Source of the DNA: Paragemmobacter straminiformis
Lineage (GTDB): Bacteria; Pseudomonadota; Alphaproteobacteria; Rhodobacterales; Rhodobacteraceae
Assembly: GCF_014243445.1 (NCBI RefSeq)
Contig: NZ_JACLQD010000003.1
Span: 248,001 to 312,000, forward strand
Length of the DNA stretch: 64,000 bases
Reading direction: 5' to 3'
The notes under the pieces were generated by a model that worked only from the letters and a program-made list of their open reading frames with translations, ran no database searches and was not told the origin of the DNA. The first letter of the stretch is position 1, and every line of letters starts with the position of its first letter. Below, piece after piece: positions 18,194 to 28,443 of the stretch. Made by a program: the position numbers and the translations under genes.

Positions 18194-19111
18194 ATGGCGA
18201 GGGGCAAGCCCGTGCGCTGGCATGTCGGGGTATTTCTGGCCCCTGCGCTGCTGGTCTATACCGCGATCATGATCATCCCGCTGTTCGGGACGCTGAACCT
18301 GTCGCTGTTCAACAAGGCGGGGGATCTGCGTGTCTTTGTCGGGTTGCAGAATTTCGTGACGCTTTTCGGGGATCCGCGCTGGTCGGGGGCGTTCTGGAAC
18401 GCGCTGGGCAACAACTTCTGGTTCTTCGTCATCCATATGCTGGTGCAGAATCCGATCGGGATCTTGCTGGCGGCATTGCTGTCCTCGCCCCGTCTGCGGA
18501 TGGCGGCCTTTTACCGGACGGCGATTTTCGTGCCGACGATCCTGTCCTTTGTGATCGTGGGCTTCGTGTGGAAGCTGATCCTGTCCCCCATCTGGGGGAT
18601 TGCGCCCGGGATGCTTGACTGGGTCGGCTTGAAGGGGCTGTTCGCGCCCTGGCTGGGCAAGGCGGAATATGCGCTGACGGCGCTGGCGCTGGTGTCGGTC
18701 TGGCAGTTCGTGGGGATACCCATGATGCTGATATATGCCGCACTTCTGTCGATCCCCGACGATGTGATCGAGGCCGCCGAGATGGATGGCGTGACGGGGT
18801 GGAGCCAGTTCTGGAAGATCAAGCTGCCGCTGATCCTGCCGAGTATCGGGATCATTTCGATCCTGACCTTTGTCGGGAATTTCAACGCCTTTGACCTGAT
18901 CTACGTGGCGCAGGGGGCGCTGGCGGGGCCGGATTTCGCAACCGACATCCTTGGCACGTTCCTTTACCGGACCTTCTTCGGCTTCCAGTTGCAGCTTGGC
19001 GATCCCTACATGGGTTCGGCCATTGCCACGGCGATGTTCGGGATCATCCTGATCGGGGTTTGCGTCTATCTGTTCGGTATCCAGACGCGGCTGCGCCGCT
19101 ATCAGTTCTGA
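18194..19111 (+). CDS. ABC sugar transporter permease (MalF/UgpA type)
   Basis: A 305-residue inner-membrane permease with about six hydrophobic segments and the cytoplasmic EAA loop EAAEMDGVTGWSQFWKIKLP, which docks on the ATPase. It pairs with the next permease to form the CUT1 channel. An AAGGGGTAAGG ribosome site precedes the ATG at 18194. It is followed nine bases later by the second permease. The cargo is inferred from the operon to be an amino sugar. Confidence 0.94.
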   Translation: MARGKPVRWHVGVFLAPALLVYTAIMIIPLFGTLNLSLFNKAGDLRVFVGLQNFVTLFGDPRWSGAFWNALGNNFWFFVIHMLVQNPIGILLAALLSSPRLRMAAFYRTAIFVPTILSFVIVGFVWKLILSPIWGIAPGMLDWVGLKGLFAPWLGKAEYALTALALVSVWQFVGIPMMLIYAALLSIPDDVIEAAEMDGVTGWSQFWKIKLPLILPSIGIISILTFVGNFNAFDLIYVAQGALAGPDFATDILGTFLYRTFFGFQLQLGDPYMGSAIATAMFGIILIGVCVYLFGIQTRLRRYQF

Positions 19112-19120
19112 GGGGGCGGG

Positions 19121-19960
19121 ATGGCACAGGCACGGGGCAACATCGGGCGGAGCATCGCGGCGCATGCGGTGCTGATCGCCTATACGCTGATCGCGCTGTT
19201 TCCGGTCTTTGTGATCGTGGTGAACAGTTTCAAAAGCCGCAGGGCCATTTTTGCCAATCCGCTGGCGCTGCCCTGGCCCGAGCATTTCGATCTGGTGGGC
19301 TATACGACGGTGCTGAAGCAGGGGGATTTCTTCCAGTATTTCCTCAACTCGATGACGGTGACGGTGGCGAGCCTGTTCTTCGTGCTGCTGTTCGGGGCGA
19401 TGGCGGCCTTTGCGCTGTCGGAATACCGGTTTCGCGGCAACACGCTGATGGGGCTGTACCTTGCGCTGGGGATCATGATTCCGATCCGGCTGGGCACGGT
19501 TGCGATCTTGCAGCTTATGGTGGCGGCGGGGTTGGTGAACACGCTGACGGCGCTGATCCTTGTCTATACCGCGCAGGGGTTGCCGCTGGCGGTGTTCATC
19601 CTGTCCGAGTTCATGCGGAATGTTTCGGATGACCTGAAGAACGCCGGGCGCATCGACGGTCTGTCGGAATACCGCATCTTCTTCGTGCTGGTGCTGCCCC
19701 TGGTGCGGCCCGCGATGGCGACGGTGGCGGTGTTCACCATGATCCCGATCTGGAACGACCTGTGGTTCCCGCTGATCCTTGCGCCAAGCGAGGAGACCAA
19801 GACCATCACGCTGGGGTCGCAGGTGTTCATCGGGCAGTTCGTGACCAACTGGAACGCGGTGCTGGCGGCGCTGTCGCTGGCGATCGTTCCCGTGCTGGTG
19901 CTGTATCTGGTGTTTTCGCGGCAGTTGATCCGCGGGATTACGGCGGGGGCGGTGAAATGA
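19121..19960 (+). CDS. ABC sugar transporter permease (MalG/UgpE type)
   Basis: A 279-residue permease with six predicted membrane segments and the EAA-loop variant NAGRIDGLSEYRIFFVLVLP. It is the second half of the CUT1-type importer. A GGGGCGGG stretch precedes the ATG. It overlaps the oxidoreductase gene by ATGA, so import and intracellular processing are translationally coupled. Confidence 0.94.
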   Translation: MAQARGNIGRSIAAHAVLIAYTLIALFPVFVIVVNSFKSRRAIFANPLALPWPEHFDLVGYTTVLKQGDFFQYFLNSMTVTVASLFFVLLFGAMAAFALSEYRFRGNTLMGLYLALGIMIPIRLGTVAILQLMVAAGLVNTLTALILVYTAQGLPLAVFILSEFMRNVSDDLKNAGRIDGLSEYRIFFVLVLPLVRPAMATVAVFTMIPIWNDLWFPLILAPSEETKTITLGSQVFIGQFVTNWNAVLAALSLAIVPVLVLYLVFSRQLIRGITAGAVK

Positions 19961-20978
19961 CCATTCGTGTGCTGGTGGCGGGTCTGGGGAATATGGGGCG
20001 GAGCCATGCGCTGGCCTATCACAACGATCCGGCGTTCCAGATCGTGGGGCTGGTGAACCGTTCGGCCGTGGATTTGCCAACGGAGCTGCGCGCCTATCCG
20101 TTGAGCGCGGATTACGCCGGGGCGCTGGCGCGGTTGAAGCCGGACCTCGTCTGTATCGCCACCTATTCCGACAGCCATGCCGACTATGCCGTCGCCGCGA
20201 TGGAGGCGGGGGCGCATGTCTTTGTCGAGAAGCCGCTGGCGACGACGGTGGCCGATGCGCGGCGGGTGCAGGATTGTGCCATCCGCACGGGCAGGAAGGT
20301 CGTCGTCGGCTATATCTTGCGGCACCATCCGTCATGGATGCGGCTGATCGAGGAGGCGCGGGCGCTTGGCGGGCCCTATGTGTTCCGCCTGAACCTGAAC
20401 CAGCAGTCGAGCGGGCCGACATGGGAGGTCCACAAGGCGCTGATGCAGACGACCCCGCCCATCGTCGATTGCGGGGTGCATTATGTCGATGTGATGTGCC
20501 AGATCACCGATGCCAAACCCGTCGAGGTGCGCGGCATGGGGCTGCGCCTGTCGCACGAGATCGCGCCCGACATGTACAATTACGGGCATTTTCAGGTGCT
20601 GTTCGAGGACGGCAGCCTTGGCTGGTACGAGGCGGGCTGGGGCCCGATGATGTCGGATACCGCGTTCTTCGTGAAGGATGTGGTGTCTCCCAACGGGGCG
20701 GTTTCGATCCGCATGCCGGAAAGCGCGCGGTCGGACGACATCGACACGCATACCAAGACGTCGATGTTGCGGGTGCATCGCGTGGGCAAGGGTGACGAGA
20801 ACATCAGCATGGCCGACGAACCGGGCCATCAGGCGTTGTGCGACCGCGAGCAGGCCTATGTGGCGCGGGCTATTCTGGAGGACATCGATTTGACGCGGCA
20901 TATGCAGGATGCGGTGCAGTCGCTGGCGATATGCCTGGCGGCGGATGAAAGCGTGCGCTCGGGTCAGGCGGTGAAGCT

Positions 20979-20982
<4 letters not shown>
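19957..20982 (+). CDS. Gfo/Idh/MocA family oxidoreductase
   Basis: A 341-residue NAD(P)-dependent oxidoreductase. The Rossmann motif is [12 protein letters not shown] near the N-terminus, and the family EKP motif is seen in [17 protein letters not shown]; the C-terminal alpha/beta domain contains [10 protein letters not shown]. The start is the ATG that overlaps the permease stop (ATGA). An upstream open stretch in this frame lies in the permease gene and is rejected. Located between transporter genes, it probably oxidises or epimerises the imported sugar or a derivative. No NagA/MurQ pathway step requires it, so it hints at an additional substrate. Confidence 0.9.
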
Positions 20983-21980
<998 letters not shown>

Positions 21981-22163
21981 GGGCAATCCGTGCGAAAGCT
22001 GCAACATATGGCATCCGGAAACGCATAATTTACCACTCTTGCGCGAATAAGCTGGAATTGACGCCGGAAGCGGGTTAATTGTGGCAGCAATAGGCCAAAG
22101 ATATGGCCGAATAATAAGTGTCCGGGCTGCGTGAATGGTCCGGGTTTGAGGCGGAGTTAGGTA

Positions 22164-24899
22164 ATGAGTGCAGCGATTGATTTCGCTGTCCGCAGTTCTG
22201 CGGGCGGTAAGACCAACGGCAGCGTTGGTGGCGACGATCAGGCCAATTTCATCCAGGTTGGCGCTGGCGACAGCATTTCCCTGAACGTCTCGCAAGAAAG
22301 CGTTCTTGGCTACCAAAGGGTCGAAAGCGACCTTGTGGTGGAACTGGCCGATGGCAGCACCGTGGTGCTCTTGGGCTATTTCAACCCGCCCGAGGGGGTT
22401 GAGAACCACCTCTACCTCAGCAGTGACGGCCAGATCACCGAGGTTCTGCTGACCGAGGGCACCGACGGCTACATGGTCGCGGGCTACGGGCCGGTGCAGC
22501 ATTACGACAAATGGAGCCCGCTTGACGATCTGCGCTTTGACAGCGGCGATCCGGTGGTCGCCTCGGCCGGGGCGACGAACGAACCGGCAGGGATGGGGAT
22601 CTTTACCCCCGCCCTGATGGGCATGGGCGGAGGCGGTCTTGGCGGTGCGGCGCTTGCCGGCGGTGCGGCCATTGCCGGCGGCGCAGCCCTTGCGGGTGGC
22701 GGCGGATCGGGCGGCAGCGGATCGGGCAGCGGCGGATCGGGTGGCGGCAGCGGCGGCGGGTCGGGCGGGGGTGGCGGTTCGGCCAATCCGCTCGATGTCG
22801 GCACGGTTTCGGGCGACGATCTGGTGAACAAGACCGAACAGCAGCAACCCGTCATCGTCGGCGGCACGGCGGCGGCGAATGCCGTAGTCACGATCACGAT
22901 CCCCGGCGTGGTGCAGAACCAGACGGTTACCGCCGATGCGCAGGGGAACTGGTCCTATTCCATCGCGGGCGGCACGCTGGCCGACGGCAACTATACCGTG
23001 ACCGCCAGCACCACCGGATCATCCGGCAAGGTGGTGACGGCGACGGGCAGCTTCGTCGTCGATACCGTCACGCAAGTCACCTTTGACAGCACGGCGGGCC
23101 ATGCGGTTCTGGGCGACGGCTACGTGAACCTTGCCGAGTCGCGGCAGGCCTTTACCGTCACCGGCAAGGCCGAGGCGGGCAGCACCAAGGTCGAGCTGGA
23201 ATGGAACGGGGCCAAATACGCGGCATCGGTCGATGCGGCGGGGAACTGGACCGCCAACCTTCCGGCAGGCGCTGCGGGTTCGGTCAGCGGGCCGACAGTG
23301 ATTACCGTCACCTCGACCGACAAGGCGGGCAATACGGATCAAGATACGCTGAACCTGACCGTCGATCTTGAATCGCGGGTGGCGGTGACCTCGCAGCCCG
23401 GCGGCGCGGACAGCGTGCTTTCGGGGGCCGAACGGTCGGCGGGCCTTGCCCTGACCGGCACGGCGGACGCATGGGCCAAGGTCTATGTCAGCTACATGGG
23501 CGGCCAGCCGCGCATTGCCACGGCGGATGCGAATGGCATCTGGTCCTTGAACTATACCGCCAATGACCTTGCCAGCGGCGAGATCGCGAGCGGGGCGAAC
23601 GGCGGCCGCTTCTCGGTCTATTCGGTCGATGTGGCAGGGAACCAGAGTCTCACCGTGACGCGGGATTTCGCGGTCGATACGCTGGTGCGCAATTTCAGCT
23701 TCGCCAACCCCGATCTGGTGGGAACGGTGAACAGTGGCGCGCTCGACGCGCAAAAGCTGAACGCGGCCGAGCGGGCCGAAGGGCTGGTGGTGAACGGCAC
23801 GGTCGAGGCAGGCTCGACGGTGACGATTCAGGTCGGCGCCAATTCGACCACGGTTCCCGCCGCGGGCGGCAACTGGTCGTTCAAGATTCCGGCGAACTGG
23901 CTGCCCGAGGGGGCGAATACGCAAGCCATCGTCAGGGTGCGGGCGCAGGACCAGTATGGCAACCAGACGGACTGGCAGGAAAAGACGGTGCTGATCGACA
24001 CCACGGTCACGAATTTCGCGAAAAGCGACGTGACCTTTGGCTTCGGCGCCGACAATGTGCTGAACGGTGCAGAAGCGGCGGCGGGCGTGCCTGTCAGCGG
24101 CAAGGCCGAGGCGGGCTCGACCGTGACGGTGACGATCGAAGGGCACAGCCATACGGTCATGGCCGATGCGAACGGGAACTGGTCGACCACCTTCACCCGC
24201 GCGGAACTGCCGAGCGGCGAGCGGACGGGTATTCCCGCACTGGTCGAGGCGGTGGACCCGAACGGCAACGTGGCGCAGCATCCCTTTACCTTCTCGGTCG
24301 ATACGGTTGCGCCGAACTCGCCCGTATGGGTGCAGGATTCGGGCGGCGGCGGGGCGTTGAGCGGGATCTTCACCGCCTATTCGACCGACACTTTCAGCTA
24401 TCATTCGGTGGCGGCACAGGGGCCTGCGACCGATATCGCCGTGACGAACGTCTTTCACACGCCTGTCGTCAACTCGGCCGGGCAGGCGGTGGACAGCGAG
24501 CTTGCGCTGTTCAGGGACCCGGTGCCGGACGGCAGCTATCTGGTGATCCGCGATGTGGATGCCTCGGGCAACGAATCCAGCACGCTTTACCTGCGGACCA
24601 CGGTGGCGACGACGGTAGACCTGTCGCGCGAAGGGTTGGCGGGGTTCGATATCACCACCATCGACCTAAGCTCGACCAAAGGCAGCCTGACGATCAACGA
24701 AGCGCAGTTGAACGCGATCACGGGGCCGGATCACAAGCTGGTGGTGCGCGGCGGGGCCGATGACGACGTGACCCTTAGGGGCGCGACCGATACGAACACC
24801 ATCCATACCGCCGCCGACGGGCAGCACTATGCCGTCTACACGCTGGGCGGGACCACGATCTACGTCGATGAGGATATCGTCCACCGGGGGGTGGTCTGA
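22164..24899 (+). CDS. BapA-like surface protein with Ig-like repeats, type I secretion substrate
   Basis: A 911-residue predicted exported protein with no Sec signal. The N-terminus (about 1-140) resembles the BapA/Lap-type prefix domain: QESVLGYQRVESDLVVELAD, then GSTVVLLGYF. An Ala/Gly hydrophobic stretch and a Gly-Ser linker follow (about 150-207), then five Ig-like repeats of about 100 residues (about 209-720). Each repeat has the pattern ...LNxxE...G..VxGxxEAGSxVxV....A...GNW...VDT. The C-terminal domain (about 730-911) ends GGTTIYVDEDIVHRGVV. It lacks RTX repeats. A full type I secretion system follows directly, so it is almost certainly the substrate. GGAG seven bases before the ATG sets the start. 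An adhesion or biofilm role is inferred. Confidence 0.86.
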   Translation: MSAAIDFAVRSSAGGKTNGSVGGDDQANFIQVGAGDSISLNVSQESVLGYQRVESDLVVELADGSTVVLLGYFNPPEGVENHLYLSSDGQITEVLLTEGTDGYMVAGYGPVQHYDKWSPLDDLRFDSGDPVVASAGATNEPAGMGIFTPALMGMGGGGLGGAALAGGAAIAGGAALAGGGGSGGSGSGSGGSGGGSGGGSGGGGGSANPLDVGTVSGDDLVNKTEQQQPVIVGGTAAANAVVTITIPGVVQNQTVTADAQGNWSYSIAGGTLADGNYTVTASTTGSSGKVVTATGSFVVDTVTQVTFDSTAGHAVLGDGYVNLAESRQAFTVTGKAEAGSTKVELEWNGAKYAASVDAAGNWTANLPAGAAGSVSGPTVITVTSTDKAGNTDQDTLNLTVDLESRVAVTSQPGGADSVLSGAERSAGLALTGTADAWAKVYVSYMGGQPRIATADANGIWSLNYTANDLASGEIASGANGGRFSVYSVDVAGNQSLTVTRDFAVDTLVRNFSFANPDLVGTVNSGALDAQKLNAAERAEGLVVNGTVEAGSTVTIQVGANSTTVPAAGGNWSFKIPANWLPEGANTQAIVRVRAQDQYGNQTDWQEKTVLIDTTVTNFAKSDVTFGFGADNVLNGAEAAAGVPVSGKAEAGSTVTVTIEGHSHTVMADANGNWSTTFTRAELPSGERTGIPALVEAVDPNGNVAQHPFTFSVDTVAPNSPVWVQDSGGGGALSGIFTAYSTDTFSYHSVAAQGPATDIAVTNVFHTPVVNSAGQAVDSELALFRDPVPDGSYLVIRDVDASGNESSTLYLRTTVATTVDLSREGLAGFDITTIDLSSTKGSLTINEAQLNAITGPDHKLVVRGGADDDVTLRGATDTNTIHTAADGQHYAVYTLGGTTIYVDEDIVHRGVV
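22618..22790 (+). repeat. Ala/Gly and Gly/Ser low-complexity linker region
   Basis: Bases encoding repeated GGAALAGGAAIAGG-type and GSGGSGGG-type residues in the adhesin-like gene. The first half is hydrophobic enough to sit in a membrane or in the secretion channel; the second half is a flexible spacer. The DNA repeats (GGCGGATCGGG units) are prone to slippage and length variation. Confidence 0.8.
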
Positions 24900-24910
24900 G
24901 CAGGATCGCC

Positions 24911-26254
24911 ATGACCCCCGTTTTGCGCCTTTGGTCAGTCGGAGGGGCAGCGCCGCGGTTGCCCGCCGCTCTGGCCTTGGCGGTGCTGCTCTCGGGATGT
25001 CTGGGCGGGTTGCAGTCGCCCGGATTGCAGGGTTTCGGCAAGGCGCGCGCTCCGGCAGATCAAGTGGAGCACAAGGCCTTTGCCGCCGAGGGCAGCACCG
25101 CGTCGGACTTTCCGGTGATCGCCGATCTGCGGGCGCGACGGTCGGTCGTGCCGCAGGGGGGCAGCTATGCCGCCGTGGCAAGTGCCGTGGTCGCAGCGTC
25201 GAGCGGGGCTTCGGCGGCGGAATTGCAGATGGCGCGGCTGAACGCCGAAGCGGTTGACAAGAACTGGCTTCCCACCATCGGGCCTGTGGTCACGCTTGAC
25301 AGTCTGGGCGTGATGGCGGCGCAGATCGTGGCCGAGATGGCGCTGCTCGACAACGGGCGGCGCAAGGCCGAACGCGCCGTGGCGGCGGCCGATGTCGACG
25401 TGGCGGCGGTGGTGCTTGCCGCCGATCTGAACGACCGCGTCCGTCAGGGGCTGACGCTTTACATCAAGGCCGAACAGGCGCGCGCGCAGGCCATGGTGGC
25501 GCAGCGCGGGGTCGAACGGCTTTCGGCCTTTCAGGATATGGTCAGCGAACGGGTTGCGGGCGGGCTTTCGGACCGTTCGGAAGAGCAGATCGCCGCGCAG
25601 AAGCGGGCCGAGATGCAGGCAACCTATGCCAATGACATGCAGATGGCGGCGCGGTCGCTGGACGAGCTGGCGATGCTGGCGGGGCGTCCCTTGGCGGGCC
25701 TGCGCGGAGTGGAACCCCTTGGTGCTGCCGATGCCGTGCCGCTGTCGGTGCTGAAAGCGCAGGGCGAGGGCGCGCGGGCCGTGGCCCTGTCGCGGGCCGA
25801 ACGGGCGGGGGCCTTGCCCGGTCTGGCCGCGACGGCCTCTGTCGATGGGGCGGGGGCGGTGCGGTCGGGGCTGCGGCTGGGCGGCGCGAATTTCGGCTTT
25901 GGCACCGGGGCGCGGCTGCGCGCCTTGCAGGCGACACCCGAACTGGTCGCGCGTCAGCTCGACGAGGCGCGGCAAGCTGCCGCCCGCCGGATCGCCGCCA
26001 TGCAGGGCGAAGCGGCCGAACTGCGCACCCGGCAGGCCCAAGGGGCCGAGGTGCTGCGGCAGACGATGGGGAACCTTGATCTTTTTGTCGAGCAGTACCG
26101 CGCGGGGCGGCGGTCGCTGGTGGAACTTGTCGGGCAATACGATGCGGCGTTGCGTCTCGAGCGCGACCAGACCGCGCTGGGATACGAAATCGCCCTGCGC
26201 GAGGTTGCCGTGGCGGCGGAACAGGGCGTGCTGGTGGACGGGGCGCCGATGTGA
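24911..26254 (+). CDS. TolC-family outer membrane lipoprotein of the type I secretion system
   Basis: A 447-residue outer-membrane efflux (OEP) protein. The N-terminus has a lipoprotein signal with lipobox LLSGC (Cys near residue 30). Two long alpha-helical OEP regions follow, e.g. QMARLNAEAVDKNWLPTIGP and EQYRAGRRSLVELVGQYDA, the latter a classic TolC-family feature. It would form the outer-membrane duct for the HlyD and ABC proteins encoded downstream. It begins 11 bases after the adhesin stop and overlaps the ABC gene by GTGA, so adhesin and exporter are one operon. Confidence 0.92.
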   Translation: MTPVLRLWSVGGAAPRLPAALALAVLLSGCLGGLQSPGLQGFGKARAPADQVEHKAFAAEGSTASDFPVIADLRARRSVVPQGGSYAAVASAVVAASSGASAAELQMARLNAEAVDKNWLPTIGPVVTLDSLGVMAAQIVAEMALLDNGRRKAERAVAAADVDVAAVVLAADLNDRVRQGLTLYIKAEQARAQAMVAQRGVERLSAFQDMVSERVAGGLSDRSEEQIAAQKRAEMQATYANDMQMAARSLDELAMLAGRPLAGLRGVEPLGAADAVPLSVLKAQGEGARAVALSRAERAGALPGLAATASVDGAGAVRSGLRLGGANFGFGTGARLRALQATPELVARQLDEARQAAARRIAAMQGEAAELRTRQAQGAEVLRQTMGNLDLFVEQYRAGRRSLVELVGQYDAALRLERDQTALGYEIALREVAVAAEQGVLVDGAPM

Positions 26255-28443
26255 CAACGCAGGTCATCTCGTTCGACATGCATCCGGTGCGGGTGGCGGG
26301 GGCGACGGTGCAGCCGCCCAAGCCCGCGCCCAAGGTCGAAGCGGGGCCGTTGCAGATGCGCGCGCGGCTTGCGGCCACGGCTGCGGCGCTTGTCGGGGCC
26401 GAGGTGGCCGGGGCCGATCTGGCCGAGGCGCTGGTCAAGGCCGGCGCGGGCGAGCGGCCCGCGCTTGCGGCGCTTGGTCAGGCCCTGCGCGAGGTGGCGG
26501 GGCTGACCGCCACGCTGGCCACCCGCCCCGACCTGCGGGCCGAGGATCTGCCCGCGCTGGTGGAAATGGCGGGCGGCCATGTGGTGCTGGCGCTGTCCCT
26601 CTCGGGCATCAGCGCCACCATCTTCGACGCCGAAGCGCCCGACCGTCGGGCCGAGATTCCCTTGGCCGATTTCCTGCCCGCCTATGCCGGAAAGCTGCTG
26701 ACCGTCCGCGCAGGCTTTGCCCAGATCGAAGCCCGCCATGCCGAAACCGCGGCCGAGGCGCATTGGTTCTGGAGCGAGTTCCGCCGCCACAAGCGCGCCA
26801 TGGCCGAGGTTTCGGCCGCCTCGCTGGTGTCGAACCTGCTGGCGGCGGGGATCGCGCTTTATTCGCTGCAAATCTACGACCGCGTGATCCCGCATCAAAG
26901 CGAGCCGACGCTTTGGGTGCTGTCGCTGGGGGCCTTTCTGGCGATTGCGATGGATTCGGCCCTGCGCATCGCCCGCTCGGCCCTGATGGATGCGACGGGC
27001 AAGCGCATCGAACTCGACGTGCAGGGGCGGCTGATGCAGCGGCTGCTGGGCATGAAGGCCGCACCCGGAGAGCGCAAACCTTCAGCCCTGTTCGCCGCGA
27101 TGCGCGATTTCGGATCGGTGCGCGAATTCTTTACCGCAAGCACCATCGGCACGGTGGCCGACCTGCCCTTTCTGGTGATCTTTCTGGCGCTTGTGGCGAT
27201 GATCGGCGGCAATATCGTCTGGGTTCTCGTCGCGGGCGGGGTGCTGATGGTGGTGCCCGGCCTTTTGCTGCAAAAGCGCATGGTGGCCCTGACACATGCG
27301 ACACAGGGGGCCAGCACACGGTCGGCCCGGCTGCTTTACGAAGCGGTGTTCGAGCATGAAACCCTGACCACCCAGCGCGGCGAGGAAAAGGTCGCGCGGC
27401 TTTGGGCCGAGCTTGTGGCCCTGTCGGCGGCAAAGTCGTCGGACCAGCGGTTGCTGACCACATGGCTGACCACATGGGCGCAGGGGGTGCAGCAGGCGAC
27501 CTACATCCTTGCCATCATGGTCGGCACTTACGAGGTCTTTGCCGGAACCTACACGGTCGGCACGATCATCGCCGTGTCGATGCTGACCAGCCGGACGCTG
27601 GCCCCGCTTGCGCAACTGTCCGGCACGCTGGCGCGGTGGTCCAACGTCAAGGCCGCCTTGCAGGGGCTGGAGTCGGTCGCCAAGGCCAAGCAGGCCGAGG
27701 AACCGGGGCGGCATTACCTGCGGCGCGAGCGGTTGAAGGGCGGCTACGAGCTGCGCGCGGTCGAGTTCCGCTATGACGCCAAGGCAAGCGCCACGGTGGA
27801 CGTTCCGGCGCTGGCAATCCCGCCGGGGCAGCATGTGGCGGTGCTGGGGGCGAACGGGTCGGGCAAATCGACCCTGCTGAAGCTGCTGGCAGGGCTTTAT
27901 GAACCGACGGGCGGGCGGGTGATGCTGGACGGGCTGGACCTTGGCCAGATCCACCCGCGCGATCTGCGGCGGCAGGTCGGCTATCTTGGTCAGGAAGTGC
28001 GCCTCTTTTCCGGCACGCTGCGGTCGAACCTGACGATGAACGCCCTTGAACGGGATGACGACCGCCTTCTTGACGCCCTCGATTTCGCGGGGCTGGGGCC
28101 CTTTGTGCGCAGTCATCCGCGCGGGCTTGACCTTGAGATCAGGGAAATGGGCGAAGGGGTCTCGGTCGGGCAGCGCCAAAGCCTTGGCTGGGCGCGGCTG
28201 TGGTTGCAGGACCCTACGGTCGCGATCCTTGACGAACCCACCGCAGCGCTGGACCAGACGCTCGAGGCGACACTGGTGTCGCGCCTTGGCGGGTGGCTCG
28301 CGGGGCGGACGGCGGTGATCGCCACGCATCGCATCCCCATTCTGCAACTGACCCAGCGCACGGTGATCTTGCAGGGCGGCAAGCTGGCGGTCGATGGCCC
28401 GCGCGATGCCGTGCTGGCGCATCTGGCAAAGGCGGCGCAATGA
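26251..28443 (+). CDS. Type I secretion ABC transporter (LapB-like)
   Basis: A 730-residue fused permease-ATPase of the inner membrane. An N-terminal C39-like domain (about 1-150) lacks a catalytic cysteine, so it recognises but does not cut the substrate. The transmembrane domain follows (AASLVSNLLAAGIALYSLQI, about 190-460), then the ATPase with GANGSGKST, VSVGQRQSLGWARL, and TVAILDEPTAALD. Length and domain order match LapB-type transporters of large adhesins. It starts with GTG overlapping the TolC-like gene and overlaps the HlyD gene by ATGA. Confidence 0.95.
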   Translation: MTTQVISFDMHPVRVAGATVQPPKPAPKVEAGPLQMRARLAATAAALVGAEVAGADLAEALVKAGAGERPALAALGQALREVAGLTATLATRPDLRAEDLPALVEMAGGHVVLALSLSGISATIFDAEAPDRRAEIPLADFLPAYAGKLLTVRAGFAQIEARHAETAAEAHWFWSEFRRHKRAMAEVSAASLVSNLLAAGIALYSLQIYDRVIPHQSEPTLWVLSLGAFLAIAMDSALRIARSALMDATGKRIELDVQGRLMQRLLGMKAAPGERKPSALFAAMRDFGSVREFFTASTIGTVADLPFLVIFLALVAMIGGNIVWVLVAGGVLMVVPGLLLQKRMVALTHATQGASTRSARLLYEAVFEHETLTTQRGEEKVARLWAELVALSAAKSSDQRLLTTWLTTWAQGVQQATYILAIMVGTYEVFAGTYTVGTIIAVSMLTSRTLAPLAQLSGTLARWSNVKAALQGLESVAKAKQAEEPGRHYLRRERLKGGYELRAVEFRYDAKASATVDVPALAIPPGQHVAVLGANGSGKSTLLKLLAGLYEPTGGRVMLDGLDLGQIHPRDLRRQVGYLGQEVRLFSGTLRSNLTMNALERDDDRLLDALDFAGLGPFVRSHPRGLDLEIREMGEGVSVGQRQSLGWARLWLQDPTVAILDEPTAALDQTLEATLVSRLGGWLAGRTAVIATHRIPILQLTQRTVILQGGKLAVDGPRDAVLAHLAKAAQ

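Noticed and set aside
18032-20422. A 796-codon open frame antisense to the ABC transporter and oxidoreductase genes
   Set aside because: It has low-complexity, Arg/His/Gln-rich composition typical of an antisense shadow in GC-rich DNA and opposes several genes with clear family motifs.
22058-22080. TTGACG followed by TTAATT upstream of the adhesin gene, considered as its promoter
   Set aside because: The spacing is only 11 bases; no acceptable -10 box lies at 16-18 bases, so no promoter is claimed.
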